Assembly: GCF_004569505.1 (NCBI RefSeq)
Contig: NZ_SPPK01000007.1
Coordinates: 62,001-126,000, forward strand
DNA length: 64,000 nucleotides
Origin: Dysgonomonas mossii
GTDB taxonomy: Bacteria; Bacteroidota; Bacteroidia; Bacteroidales; Dysgonomonadaceae
Reading direction: 5' to 3'
Shown: in pieces, positions 28,631-37,482 of the stretch
Layout: each line of letters opens with the position of its first letter
Numbering within the stretch: the stretch's first letter is position 1
The notes under the pieces: model-generated
Seen by the model: only the letters and a program-made list of their open reading frames with translations
Database searches by the model: none
What the model was told of the DNA's origin: nothing
Program-made: the position numbers and the translations under genes

Positions 28631-28670
28631 ATATAAGCCCCGCCTTTACAACTACCACTATTCATTATTT

Positions 28671-28736
28671 AAATCATATTGTAAAATATCAAAATCATAT
28701 TGTGTAATTTTTTGAAATTTCTATAATCTACTTTTG
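28671..28736 (+). promoter_or_regulatory. rha operon promoter with 21-bp-offset activator repeats
   Basis: The 12-mer aaatcatattgt occurs at 28671-28682 and again at 28692-28703, offset by 21 bp (two helical turns), the spacing of AraC-family tandem half-sites. The -7 box TACTTTTG is at 28729-28736 and the -33 position lacks TTG, so the downstream half-site abuts the place where an activator would contact RNA polymerase. Binding by the AraC-family protein encoded at 33505-34425 is inferred. Confidence 0.65.
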
Positions 28737-28758
28737 TGATGAATAGAAATTTTAAAAC

Positions 28759-30237
28759 ATGAATAACACTTTCAACTTTTTAGCTTTTGACTTGGGAGCA
28801 ACTAGCGGACGTTCTATACTCGGAACGTTTGATAATGGAAAATTGGAATTGCGAGAGTTGACCCGGTTTGGCAATGATATATTACAGATACAAGGAAAGT
28901 ACTACTGGAATATATATTCTATATACAACTCCATAAAGGAAGGCATGCGAGCAGCATCGTCTTTGGATATAGCTATTAATGCAATAGGTATAGATACATG
29001 GGGAGTAGATTTTGTCTATGTGGCCGAAGACGGAACAATATTGAATCTTCCTCGTTCTTACCGAGATCCATATACAGAAAGAAGTCCTGAAAAATACTTC
29101 AAACTCATCCCCAAAGAAGAAGTATATAAGCTTACCGGAATACAAATCATGAACTTTAACAGTTTATTCCAACTATATGCTGCCAAGATGGAAAAATCGG
29201 CGGCATTACAATCTGCAAAAGAGATATTGTTTCTTCCCGATGCGTTATCTTATCTTTTGAGTGGGAACAAAGCCTGTGAATATACTATAGCTTCTACTTC
29301 TCAGCTTCTGAATCCGTTGACAAAAAAGATAGAAAATAAACTACTAGAAGCGATAGAAGTACATCCCTCTGTCATTCCTCCACTAATAAAACCAGGGAAA
29401 GTAGTCGGATTGCTTCGAGACTCAATAGCTAAAGAGTGTGGATTAAATACAATTCCGATAATTGCAGTAGCAGGTCATGACACTGCGTCTGCCATTGTTT
29501 CAATACCTGCAAAGAACAAGAAATTTGCATATATAAGTTCCGGCACATGGTCGTTGATGGGCATAGAAGTAGATGAGCCCATTATAAATGAGCAATCATA
29601 TAGAATGAACTTCACAAACGAAGGTGGGGTTGAAGGTACAATTCGTTTTCTAAAAAACATCACAGGCATGTGGCTGCTGGAGCAATGCCGCAAAGAATGG
29701 GAACAGCTAGGGCGCACCTACACTTACGATGAGATTATAAAAATGGCAAAAACAGCAAAAGGCTTTCAATGCTTTGTTGATCCGGACGATGCCGTCTTTG
29801 CTAATCCGGAGAGTATGATAGAATCTATTATAAAATTCTGTACCGACACCGGACAAAGTGCACCAAAAGAAGATGCTGAATTTATACGTTGTATTTTTGA
29901 AAGTCTTGCTTTAAAATATAAATATGTATTAAGTTGCCTTTGCGAATTATCTCCTCACGCTATCGAAGTTTTGCATATTATAGGTGGCGGCTCACAAAAT
30001 AAATTATTAAACCAGTTTACAGCCAATGCAACAGGTCTTTCCGTTGTAGCTGGTCCGTACGAAGCTACAACCATAGGAAATATCATGATGCAGGCCAAAG
30101 GATTGGGCTTGGTAAAGTCTCTTAAAGAAATAAGAGCTATAATCAACGAGTCATTTACCCTTGAATCTTATGAACCACAAGATACTGAATTGTGGAATAA
30201 CGCTTACGAAAAATTTTTGAAATTAATAGAAAAATAA
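28759..30237 (+). CDS. rhaB: Rhamnulokinase
   Basis: This 492-residue FGGY-family kinase phosphorylates L-rhamnulose to rhamnulose 1-phosphate in the cytoplasm. The N-terminal phosphate-binding motif FDLGATSGR, the substrate region GIDTWGVDFV, and the C-terminal AGHDTASAI and IGGGSQNKLLNQFTA motifs are present and typical of RhaB rather than of xylulokinase or glycerol kinase. It is the first gene of rhaB-rhaA-rhaT-rhaD. Length matches the family. Confidence 0.94.
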   Translation: MNNTFNFLAFDLGATSGRSILGTFDNGKLELRELTRFGNDILQIQGKYYWNIYSIYNSIKEGMRAASSLDIAINAIGIDTWGVDFVYVAEDGTILNLPRSYRDPYTERSPEKYFKLIPKEEVYKLTGIQIMNFNSLFQLYAAKMEKSAALQSAKEILFLPDALSYLLSGNKACEYTIASTSQLLNPLTKKIENKLLEAIEVHPSVIPPLIKPGKVVGLLRDSIAKECGLNTIPIIAVAGHDTASAIVSIPAKNKKFAYISSGTWSLMGIEVDEPIINEQSYRMNFTNEGGVEGTIRFLKNITGMWLLEQCRKEWEQLGRTYTYDEIIKMAKTAKGFQCFVDPDDAVFANPESMIESIIKFCTDTGQSAPKEDAEFIRCIFESLALKYKYVLSCLCELSPHAIEVLHIIGGGSQNKLLNQFTANATGLSVVAGPYEATTIGNIMMQAKGLGLVKSLKEIRAIINESFTLESYEPQDTELWNNAYEKFLKLIEK

Positions 30238-30247
30238 AGAAGTGACC

Positions 30248-31507
30248 ATGAAAAAAAATGAATTAGTATTAAAGTCTTTTGAAATAGCAAAAGAACGCTA
30301 TTCCGAAATAGGCGTTGATGTAGAAGCTGCACTTAAGACATTACAAGATGTTGCAATCTCTATTCACTGTTGGCAGGCTGACGATGTAACGGGGTTTGAA
30401 AATCTGACAAATGTAGGAGGAGGCGGTATTCAAGCTACAGGAAATTATCCCGGTAAAGCTCGTAATATTGACGAGTTACGTTCCGATATTGAAAAAGTAT
30501 TAACCCTAGTAGGAGGAAACCATCGTTTAAACCTACATGAGATATATGGCGAATTTGGCAATAAAGCAGTAGACAGAGATCAGGTCGAACCTTCTCATTT
30601 TACGGGTTGGATGCAATGGGCTACAGAAAATTCTTTAAAACTGGATTTCAACTCGACCTCATTCGGCCATCCTAAAAGCGGAGATTTAACACTTGCGAAT
30701 CCAGACAAAGCTATTCGCGACTTCTGGATTGAACATACAAAGCGTTGTCGTGCTGTGGCTGAGGAAATGGGTAAGTTCCAAAATGATCCGTGTATCATGA
30801 ACTTGTGGATACATGATGGTATGAAAGACCTGACAGTAAATCGCTACAAATATCGTCAGATATTGGAACAATCATTAGATGAGATATTTGCGACAGAATA
30901 TCTCAATATGAAAGATTGTCTAGAATCTAAACTTTTTGGTATTGCACTCGAGAGTTATACAGTAGGGTCTCATGATTTCTACCTGGGTTATGGAGCAAAG
31001 AAACAAAAAATAGTAACATTGGATACAGGTCACTTTCATCTTTCCGAAAATGTGGCAGACAAAATTTCATCTTTACTGTTATATACTCCCGAGATAATGC
31101 TACACGTAAGTCGTCCTATTCGCTGGGATTCGGATCATGTAGTTATACTGAATGATGATGTTATCGAACTGGCAAAAGAAATTATCCGGGCAGATGCATT
31201 GAATCGTGTACATATAGGTCTCGATTTCTTCGATGCATCTATCAACCGTATAGGCGCATACGTGATCGGCATACGAGCCACACAAAAAGCTCTATTACAA
31301 GCTTTGCTTGAGCCAATAGCAACATTACGGGACTATGAAGCCAACGGACAATATTTTGAACGTCTTGCTCTTCTTGAAGAAGCTAAAGCTCTGCCTTGGA
31401 ATGCTGTTTGGGACTATTTCTGTCTCAAAAATAACATCGCTGTAGGAGAAAATTATATTAGGGAAGTACAACAGTATGAAAAAGATGTAACAGCTAAAAG
31501 GATATAA
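30248..31507 (+). CDS. rhaA: L-rhamnose isomerase
   Basis: This 419-residue enzyme converts L-rhamnose to L-rhamnulose using a divalent metal. Family hallmarks include SIHCWQADDVTGFE, GGGIQATGNYPGKARN, LNLHEIYG, the metal-site stretch WIHDGMKD, LDTGHFHLSE and HVSRPIRWDSDHVV. Start ATG 30248 is preferred over GTG 30242. It lies 10 bases after rhaB. Confidence 0.96.
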   Translation: MKKNELVLKSFEIAKERYSEIGVDVEAALKTLQDVAISIHCWQADDVTGFENLTNVGGGGIQATGNYPGKARNIDELRSDIEKVLTLVGGNHRLNLHEIYGEFGNKAVDRDQVEPSHFTGWMQWATENSLKLDFNSTSFGHPKSGDLTLANPDKAIRDFWIEHTKRCRAVAEEMGKFQNDPCIMNLWIHDGMKDLTVNRYKYRQILEQSLDEIFATEYLNMKDCLESKLFGIALESYTVGSHDFYLGYGAKKQKIVTLDTGHFHLSENVADKISSLLLYTPEIMLHVSRPIRWDSDHVVILNDDVIELAKEIIRADALNRVHIGLDFFDASINRIGAYVIGIRATQKALLQALLEPIATLRDYEANGQYFERLALLEEAKALPWNAVWDYFCLKNNIAVGENYIREVQQYEKDVTAKRI

Positions 31508-31539
31508 AATATCTATAAAGCGAAAAAAGCATTCTTAGT

Positions 31540-32568
31540 ATGAATACAATAATAGGTTTGGTTATAATTGCAATAGGGAGCTTGGGGCAGTCCAGTTCTT
31601 ATGTTCCGATCAATAAAGTAAAAAATTGGTCATGGGAGTGTTTTTGGCTGATACAAGGTATTTTTGCTTGGTTGGTTTTTCCTTTTGTCGGAGCACTCCT
31701 GGCGATGCCGGACGGGCTGTCCCTTTTCGATGTTTATTTACAGGAAAGCGTCGCTGTTTATAAATCTATCGGCTATGGAATTCTTTGGGGAATTGGAGGT
31801 TTAACATTTGGCTTGAGCATGCGTTATCTGGGAATTGCTTTAGGGCAGTCTCTCGCTTTGGGTACATGTTCGGCATTCGGAACATTAATTCCGGCTTTGC
31901 TCAAAGGGCAAGATCTGCTTAGTGGCAAAGGATTGGTTCTACTTACCGGAGTGAGTATTGCCATTGCAGGGATAGCCGTTATCGGGTATGCAGGAGCATT
32001 GAAGTCGAGCAACATGAGTGACGATGAAAAGAAAAAGGCTGTAAAAGACTTTGCCTTGAAGAAAGGTTTACTCATTGCGATATTAGCCGGAGTAATGAGT
32101 GCCTGCTTCAATCTAGGACTCGAAGCCGGGGCGCCTATTAAGGCTCACATCCTCTCATTGGGCTCAGAAAGCTTGTTGACTTTGAACCCCATTATATTCC
32201 TTGTCACTATTGGAGGATTTGTTACAAATGCATGTTACTGCTTGTTTCAAAACTATAAGAATAAGAGTTTCAAAGATTATACGACAATCACAGCATCCAA
32301 CTGGATTAATAATCTTCTATTCTGCGCATTGGCAGGGCTATTATGGTATTCTCAATTTTTCGGATTAGGAGTAGGACAAAGCTTCTTCGAGCCGGAAAGT
32401 GTTATGATGGCTTTTTCGTGGAGCATCCTGATGTCGCTCAATGTCTTGTTTAGTAATATTTGGGGCATCATACTCAAAGAATGGCAAGGTGTAAAGAAAA
32501 AGACGATTGTAATACTTGTAACAGGATTAGCGATTTTGATATTTTCGATAATTTATCCACAACTTTAA
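31540..32568 (+). CDS. rhaT: L-rhamnose/proton symporter
   Basis: This 342-residue inner-membrane protein has about ten hydrophobic helices and the RhaT signatures NWSWECFWLIQGIFAWLV-like N-terminus, GILWGIGGLTFGLSMRYLG and ALGTCSAFGTL. It imports L-rhamnose with protons and supplies the substrate for RhaA. It lies between rhaA and rhaD with short gaps of 32 and 10 bases. Confidence 0.94.
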   Translation: MNTIIGLVIIAIGSLGQSSSYVPINKVKNWSWECFWLIQGIFAWLVFPFVGALLAMPDGLSLFDVYLQESVAVYKSIGYGILWGIGGLTFGLSMRYLGIALGQSLALGTCSAFGTLIPALLKGQDLLSGKGLVLLTGVSIAIAGIAVIGYAGALKSSNMSDDEKKKAVKDFALKKGLLIAILAGVMSACFNLGLEAGAPIKAHILSLGSESLLTLNPIIFLVTIGGFVTNACYCLFQNYKNKSFKDYTTITASNWINNLLFCALAGLLWYSQFFGLGVGQSFFEPESVMMAFSWSILMSLNVLFSNIWGIILKEWQGVKKKTIVILVTGLAILIFSIIYPQL

Positions 32569-32578
32569 ATAATAGAAA

Positions 32579-33379
32579 ATGATTTTTAATATTAACGATA
32601 AGCTGAAAGAACAGCTTGATGAAGTAGCCGAAATTGCGGGTTATCTGTGGCAAAAAGGATGGGCAGAACGCAATGCCGGAAATATTTCAATAAATATAAC
32701 TGATATTGTCGGAGATGAAAACAAAGACATACCGCCTTTGTCTAGTTTTCAGCTTCCTAAGAATATGATAGAATTGTCCGGTGACTTTTTCTACGTAACA
32801 GGAACAGGAAAACGAATGCGAGATGTGGCAAAAGACCCATTAAAAAATGGCTCTATCGTGAGAGTTTCAAAAGATGGCAACTCTTATGATGTTATCGCAG
32901 TAGAAAACGTAAAGCCAACATCTGAGTTAGCGTCACATTTTTCTATTTTATCTTCATTCAAGAAAAAAGGTTCAAAGAACAGGCTGGTATTACATACTCA
33001 TCCAACAGATCTTATTGCATTGTCCCATATTCCTGAGCTGAAAAGCAGCGAGGCTTTGAACGATCTATTATGGGGAATGCACCCTGAAACGTTTATCGTT
33101 GTACCTCGAGGTATAGGTCTTGTGCCTTACGAAGTGCCCGGAACTACAGCTATAGCGCAACTAACACTTCCTGTACTCGATAAACATGATATTGTAATTT
33201 GGGAAAAGCATGGAGTATTTGCCGTGGGTGAGAATCTGACAGATACATTCGATTTGATTGACACACTTTCTAAGTCGGCACAGATATATGCATTTGCCAA
33301 AACTTGCGGATACACACCTGAGGGGTTAACCAAAGAACAAATAAAAGGCCTGATAGAACCTTTTAATATACAGATTTGA
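32579..33379 (+). CDS. rhaD: Rhamnulose-1-phosphate aldolase
   Basis: This 266-residue class II aldolase splits rhamnulose 1-phosphate into dihydroxyacetone phosphate and L-lactaldehyde. The zinc ligands HTHPTD (around residues 141-143) and the later VIWEKHGVFA histidine match the RhaD/FucA aldolase family, with an N-terminal WAERNAGNISIN substrate-phosphate motif. It completes the catabolic operon; no lactaldehyde-handling enzyme is nearby. Confidence 0.94.
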   Translation: MIFNINDKLKEQLDEVAEIAGYLWQKGWAERNAGNISINITDIVGDENKDIPPLSSFQLPKNMIELSGDFFYVTGTGKRMRDVAKDPLKNGSIVRVSKDGNSYDVIAVENVKPTSELASHFSILSSFKKKGSKNRLVLHTHPTDLIALSHIPELKSSEALNDLLWGMHPETFIVVPRGIGLVPYEVPGTTAIAQLTLPVLDKHDIVIWEKHGVFAVGENLTDTFDLIDTLSKSAQIYAFAKTCGYTPEGLTKEQIKGLIEPFNIQI

Positions 33380-33401
33380 TACAGCTATAAGACTAATAAT
33401 A

Positions 33402-33462
33402 AATCCATCCGGACTTTCTTACATAACAATATGAAAAAGAAAAATCTGGATGGATTCTATTT
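33402..33462. terminator. Bidirectional terminator between rhaD and the AraC regulator
   Basis: Arms aatccatcc (33402-33410) and ggatggatt (33448-33456), extended by further partial pairing, enclose a 37-base loop and are flanked by A- and T-rich tracts. The hairpin sits between convergent genes. Confidence 0.6.
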
Positions 33463-33504
33463 TAAGGGATAAGTGATACAATGGTTATTATGACAGGTCG
33501 AAGG

Positions 33505-34425
33505 CTAAAACCCATTATTCGTTTTATCTTCCCATACTCCCTGAGTAAATCTTCTATGCTCTAAGGGAGTAATATTTGTTTTCTTTTTGAATGCAGTAAA
33601 AAAATACTCTTGATTTTCAAATCCCATCAGATAAGCGATTTCTTTCACAGGAATAGCGGTATTCGTCAATAACTCTTTCGACTTTTGTATTTTTAGCTCC
33701 TGAATATATTGCAAAGGTGCAAATCCGGTGTATTCTTTAAAAACCTTACGAAAACTGGAATAGCTCATATTCAATTCGGTTGCAATATCCTTCGGTTTTA
33801 TATCTCTGAAATTTTCAAGAATCAGTATTTTTGCTTTGTTTACATGATTTATAACTTCGGAACCTTCATAGGAATAATTCTTATCTAAAGAATATGCCAG
33901 CCCTAACAAGTGGTTGACTATTCCGGCCAACATTTGTTGAAACCCTGATTTTTGTTCTGCTGCTATTTCAATTGCCTGTTTGTATAAAGCTACTATCTGA
34001 TCGTTTAACCCTACCTGAAAAATTGGTTTTTTTTGATTGAAAAATCCATTGGCAACCCTGTTATCAATATTTATTCCGTTAAAACCAATCCAATATTCGT
34101 CCCAACCGATGTTCTTGTCCGGCATATAATTATGCCACTCTCCGGGAAAAAGTAAAAATATAGTTCCGTCCTTTACCGATTGGGATTTTTTTGTTTCTAT
34201 GCTATTAGAAATAAATTTTCCACTCCCTTTTGTTATATATAATAACTGATATTCATCCAGTATACGCCCCCTTTCTGTTGAAAACAAGTAGCGTGTAGGA
34301 TGATTTCTTGGAGGGTATACCGTCTGAGGCGTAATAGACTGATACCCGACAGAATTAATTGTCAAGCCCCAAAGCTGGTCGCTTTCATTCACTATTAAAT
34401 ATTTCAGATGAATTGAATTTTTCAT
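33505..34425 (-). CDS. AraC-family regulator, probable rhamnose activator
   Basis: This 306-residue regulator has an N-terminal cupin-like sensing domain (with LYITKGSGKF and FPGEWHNYMPD) and a C-terminal AraC domain with two helix-turn-helix motifs (IATELNMSYSSFRKVFKEY; VKEIAYLMGFENQEYFFTAF). It is convergent with rhaBATD and ends 126 bases after rhaD, the same arrangement as the rhamnose regulator of Bacteroides thetaiotaomicron. It most likely binds rhamnose and activates the operon through the 21-bp direct repeat upstream of rhaB. The RhaR role is inferred from position and family. Confidence 0.85.
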   Translation of the reverse strand: MKNSIHLKYLIVNESDQLWGLTINSVGYQSITPQTVYPPRNHPTRYLFSTERGRILDEYQLLYITKGSGKFISNSIETKKSQSVKDGTIFLLFPGEWHNYMPDKNIGWDEYWIGFNGINIDNRVANGFFNQKKPIFQVGLNDQIVALYKQAIEIAAEQKSGFQQMLAGIVNHLLGLAYSLDKNYSYEGSEVINHVNKAKILILENFRDIKPKDIATELNMSYSSFRKVFKEYTGFAPLQYIQELKIQKSKELLTNTAIPVKEIAYLMGFENQEYFFTAFKKKTNITPLEHRRFTQGVWEDKTNNGF

Positions 34426-34583
34426 GTAATATCAAAAAAGAATAAGGCAAAGATTATGAGTACAAATTAAAAGCAAAACATTTAGATTGAGGCACATTTA
34501 AGTATGAATAATGGTAAAAATATCATTTCTTACAATCTATATATCAATTTGTCTAATGTATCAGAGCCCCATGTATATAAATA

Positions 34584-34612
34584 AACCCTAAAAGTTGATA
34601 GCTTTTAGGGTT
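34584..34612 (-). terminator. Terminator of the GH2 locus
   Basis: Arms aaccctaaaag and cttttagggtt pair perfectly over 11 bp with a 7-base loop. On the minus strand the stem is followed by a T-rich tract, placing it 44 bases after the GH2 stop codon. Confidence 0.8.
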
Positions 34613-34655
34613 CTCTCTAATAATAGTGGTTTTTCAATTTACATTCAATTGCGCC

Positions 34656-37283
34656 TTAAATATTAACCTCCAACAACGGGCTGTTCCATCCTTTAATATC
34701 CAATTTTATATTATTGTTACTAATAGTGCCTTTATTTACCTTACATTCCAGGATTTTTTTTTGTCCGGGTAATATACTTATATAATTGTCGGACCAGAAA
34801 GCAGGGGTAATCATCTCTCCTCTGTTATCCTTTAATTTCAGATTTACCATAAATGCTATTTTATCTGATGGATTCTTTATCTCTACAGTATAAATTATAT
34901 TATCCTGCTCTTCTGACTTGTTTGTCTGAATATCTAACTCAACTGTTTTTAAAGTAGATAAACTCTTGAAATCCGCATAACTTTTAGCAGGAGTATGCAC
35001 CCAGTCGGTTTTATCCCACATATATTCATCTGGCTTAGAAGATAGGCAATAGAAATTATCAGCGACCACCTCACCTTGCTGATTCAATATTTCTAAAGCA
35101 AGAAATACATTTTCTTTTAGAGGGGCTAGTTGTAAAATATTGACAGATGTATTTATTCTGATATCTAATGGTATTTCTTTTTTCTCTTTAACGGTAGAGT
35201 TTATATCAAACACCTGTACAATAGCCTTGTAACCGCTTATATCTTTTAGCTGTTCATTAACGGCATATATACTATTATTTCCATAATTATAGATTAGCTG
35301 AAGCGCTAGATTCGCTTTCTTCACAGAATAATAAGCAGCCGTAGGCACTTTGTAATAATCGTACATTTGCCAATACAAAGATGGCCATGCTGAGTTTAGC
35401 ATCCATTGAACAATGCCCGTGGTTTTGCCTATATTTACTCTAAATGCTTCAAACATAGCTCGAGTGCCATCGTAATTGACAAGATCAGCCTTCATCAGAT
35501 AATCTTCCAGATTTTTAGCCTGTCCGTATTTATTATTTATTACAGTTGTGAGTTCTTTCAACGAGTTCATTGCTGCAGTAGAGGTCGTACAATGGAAATT
35601 CCAAGTATCATTTAACGGCCACAATTTATCTTCGGGTATAAATTTTTTAATCGATTCTAAAACGGGAAGTTGTGCTCCTATTCCTGTTTCAGTATTGTAG
35701 CCAAATGCACCACCATAAAGAGTATCAATATACCAATAGTTTGGTCCCACATATTCATAAGGTCCTGCCATTTTAGTTCCTGTTTTTCCAGACAGTTCGC
35801 TTGTTCTTTCTTTTGCTGCACCTACATAGATTCTGTTATCTGATTCTTTCAAGAATGCTAAATATTTTTCTTCCAATTTTGGTATCGGAAGCATATCGCT
35901 TCCCGGCATCCAAGATATAATACTCGGATGATTACGCAACCATAGTACTTGTGTGGCGAATGATTGTGCTATAAGGTCAATTTCTTTATCAGTGAGCATG
36001 CAACCATACATTTCATCACATGGTTTTCCATAATATGCCTCCCACTCCCATTGGCAACTCCAACCTACAACAGCCATTATTCCGTATTTATCACACAAAT
36101 CATATATATTAGAGCTTGTACCCCAAAAACTTTCGAAGCGAATCATGTTCATATTCATATCTTTGACATACTGCACCTGTATTTCGTTGCTCTCAGGAGT
36201 ATCGCGCAGGAATATATCATCTGTCCATCCGGCTGCTTTTAGCAAAACGTTCTTTCCGTTTAGTTTAAAACCTCTATATCCTTCTTTTGTCAGATAAGAT
36301 TCTATTTGACGTATACCAAAGGTTATATCTTCTCTGTCTGATACAGTATTATCTGTTTTAAATTTTAAGTCCAGATTGTAAAGTTCGGGGCTACCCATAT
36401 TATTGCACCACCAAAGTCGAGGATTTTTGATGTGTAATATTGCCGCCTCAACCGATGTTATCTTTACTTTTTTCTTTTCGTAAGGAGCCAAAGTAACCGA
36501 ATAAGAAAATTCTTTCGATTCTATTTCTCCCACCAAATCTCCTGAAATTTCCTGATCTGTAAGATTTTCAACTTCAGTTTCTATTGTAAGCCACGCTTCC
36601 TCTAACGTTTCAGTATTTACTTCAGGTTTCACATATGTATTATTCAATCTTACATTACCTGTTATAGATAAATATACATCTCTGTATATTCCCATACTTT
36701 CGTCAGCCGGGCGAGGATTCCAATCGGCAAATCCTGTATTAGGATCTCCGGGGCGGGCTCTAAAAACTTCTACAGCTAAAACATTATTATCTGATTTTAC
36801 ATGTGGGGTTACATCAAAAGAGAAATGACGGTATGTTCCATATATAGAATCTTTTGAGGCTATTAATTCTCCATTCAACCAAATATTTGCATAATATGAT
36901 ATTCCATCGAAACAAAGAGATACATGCTGATTATTATTCAACTCAGGCAATGCAAATTCATTACGATACCAGAACGCTTTATCAAACTGGGTTTTATCTA
37001 TATCTTTAATATTTGTTCCTACAAAAATATCAGGAAAAACTCCATTTGCAGTAAGAACACCCATCACCGTAGATGGAACTGTTGCTCTATACCAATTCTC
37101 TATCGACTGTTGAGAACTAGATACAAAGTCTCCTTTACCTTCTATGCTATCAGACAATTGAATGTACCAATTGGTAGCTAGATTAATTTTTTGATGTATA
37201 TTCTCCTCTTGTTCACGGCAAGAATTTACCGAAAAAAGAAGACATAGTAATATAAATACTGATAATAGTTTTTTGTAAATCAT
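34656..37283 (-). CDS. GH2 lipoprotein, exo-beta-D-glucosaminidase (CsxA)-like
   Basis: This 875-residue enzyme has a lipoprotein signal (MIYKKLLSVFILLCLLFS, lipobox Cys22); start ATG 37283 is chosen for this signal, since an upstream frame adds 32 unlikely residues. The GH2 layout is complete: jelly roll with FDGISYYANIWLNGELI, immunoglobulin-like domain ending in NPRLWW, then the TIM barrel. The active-site phrases are of the CsxA type: WMPGSDMLP with Asp463 in place of the usual Asn-Glu acid/base, and YNTETGIGAQLP with nucleophile Glu532, about 70 residues apart as in chitosan exo-glucosaminidase. MAGPYEYVGPNYWY also matches. Predicted to release beta-linked glucosamine (or another sugar in a relative) from oligosaccharides at the periplasm or cell surface. 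It is last in the PUL. Confidence 0.85.
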   Translation of the reverse strand: MIYKKLLSVFILLCLLFSVNSCREQEENIHQKINLATNWYIQLSDSIEGKGDFVSSSQQSIENWYRATVPSTVMGVLTANGVFPDIFVGTNIKDIDKTQFDKAFWYRNEFALPELNNNQHVSLCFDGISYYANIWLNGELIASKDSIYGTYRHFSFDVTPHVKSDNNVLAVEVFRARPGDPNTGFADWNPRPADESMGIYRDVYLSITGNVRLNNTYVKPEVNTETLEEAWLTIETEVENLTDQEISGDLVGEIESKEFSYSVTLAPYEKKKVKITSVEAAILHIKNPRLWWCNNMGSPELYNLDLKFKTDNTVSDREDITFGIRQIESYLTKEGYRGFKLNGKNVLLKAAGWTDDIFLRDTPESNEIQVQYVKDMNMNMIRFESFWGTSSNIYDLCDKYGIMAVVGWSCQWEWEAYYGKPCDEMYGCMLTDKEIDLIAQSFATQVLWLRNHPSIISWMPGSDMLPIPKLEEKYLAFLKESDNRIYVGAAKERTSELSGKTGTKMAGPYEYVGPNYWYIDTLYGGAFGYNTETGIGAQLPVLESIKKFIPEDKLWPLNDTWNFHCTTSTAAMNSLKELTTVINNKYGQAKNLEDYLMKADLVNYDGTRAMFEAFRVNIGKTTGIVQWMLNSAWPSLYWQMYDYYKVPTAAYYSVKKANLALQLIYNYGNNSIYAVNEQLKDISGYKAIVQVFDINSTVKEKKEIPLDIRINTSVNILQLAPLKENVFLALEILNQQGEVVADNFYCLSSKPDEYMWDKTDWVHTPAKSYADFKSLSTLKTVELDIQTNKSEEQDNIIYTVEIKNPSDKIAFMVNLKLKDNRGEMITPAFWSDNYISILPGQKKILECKVNKGTISNNNIKLDIKGWNSPLLEVNI

Positions 37284-37426
37284 GGCATTTGACTTGAGTA
37301 ATTTATCTGTTTTTCTTAGTAGATGAAAATATACAGAAAATTGTAGACATGGAGAAAGATACAGGGCTAAATAACTCAATCTACTCCTACAGATTGAGTT
37401 TTCTCCAATATACTATAGAATTTAGA

Positions 37427-37460
37427 AAAGCGGGAGAATACGAGTCTGTTCTCCCGCTTT
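37427..37460 (-). terminator. Hairpin between SusD 3 and the GH2 gene
   Basis: Arms aaagcgggagaa (37427-37438) and ttctcccgcttt (37449-37460) pair perfectly over 12 bp. It could partially terminate the SusC/SusD message and set lower expression of the GH2 gene, or stabilise the upstream mRNA. Confidence 0.7.
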
Positions 37461-37482
37461 AGTTATAAAGAACTAAAATTTA

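Noticed and set aside
28631..28758. Terminator between kdpE and rhaB
   Set aside because: No convincing hairpin with a T-run; only the activator repeats and the promoter stand out.
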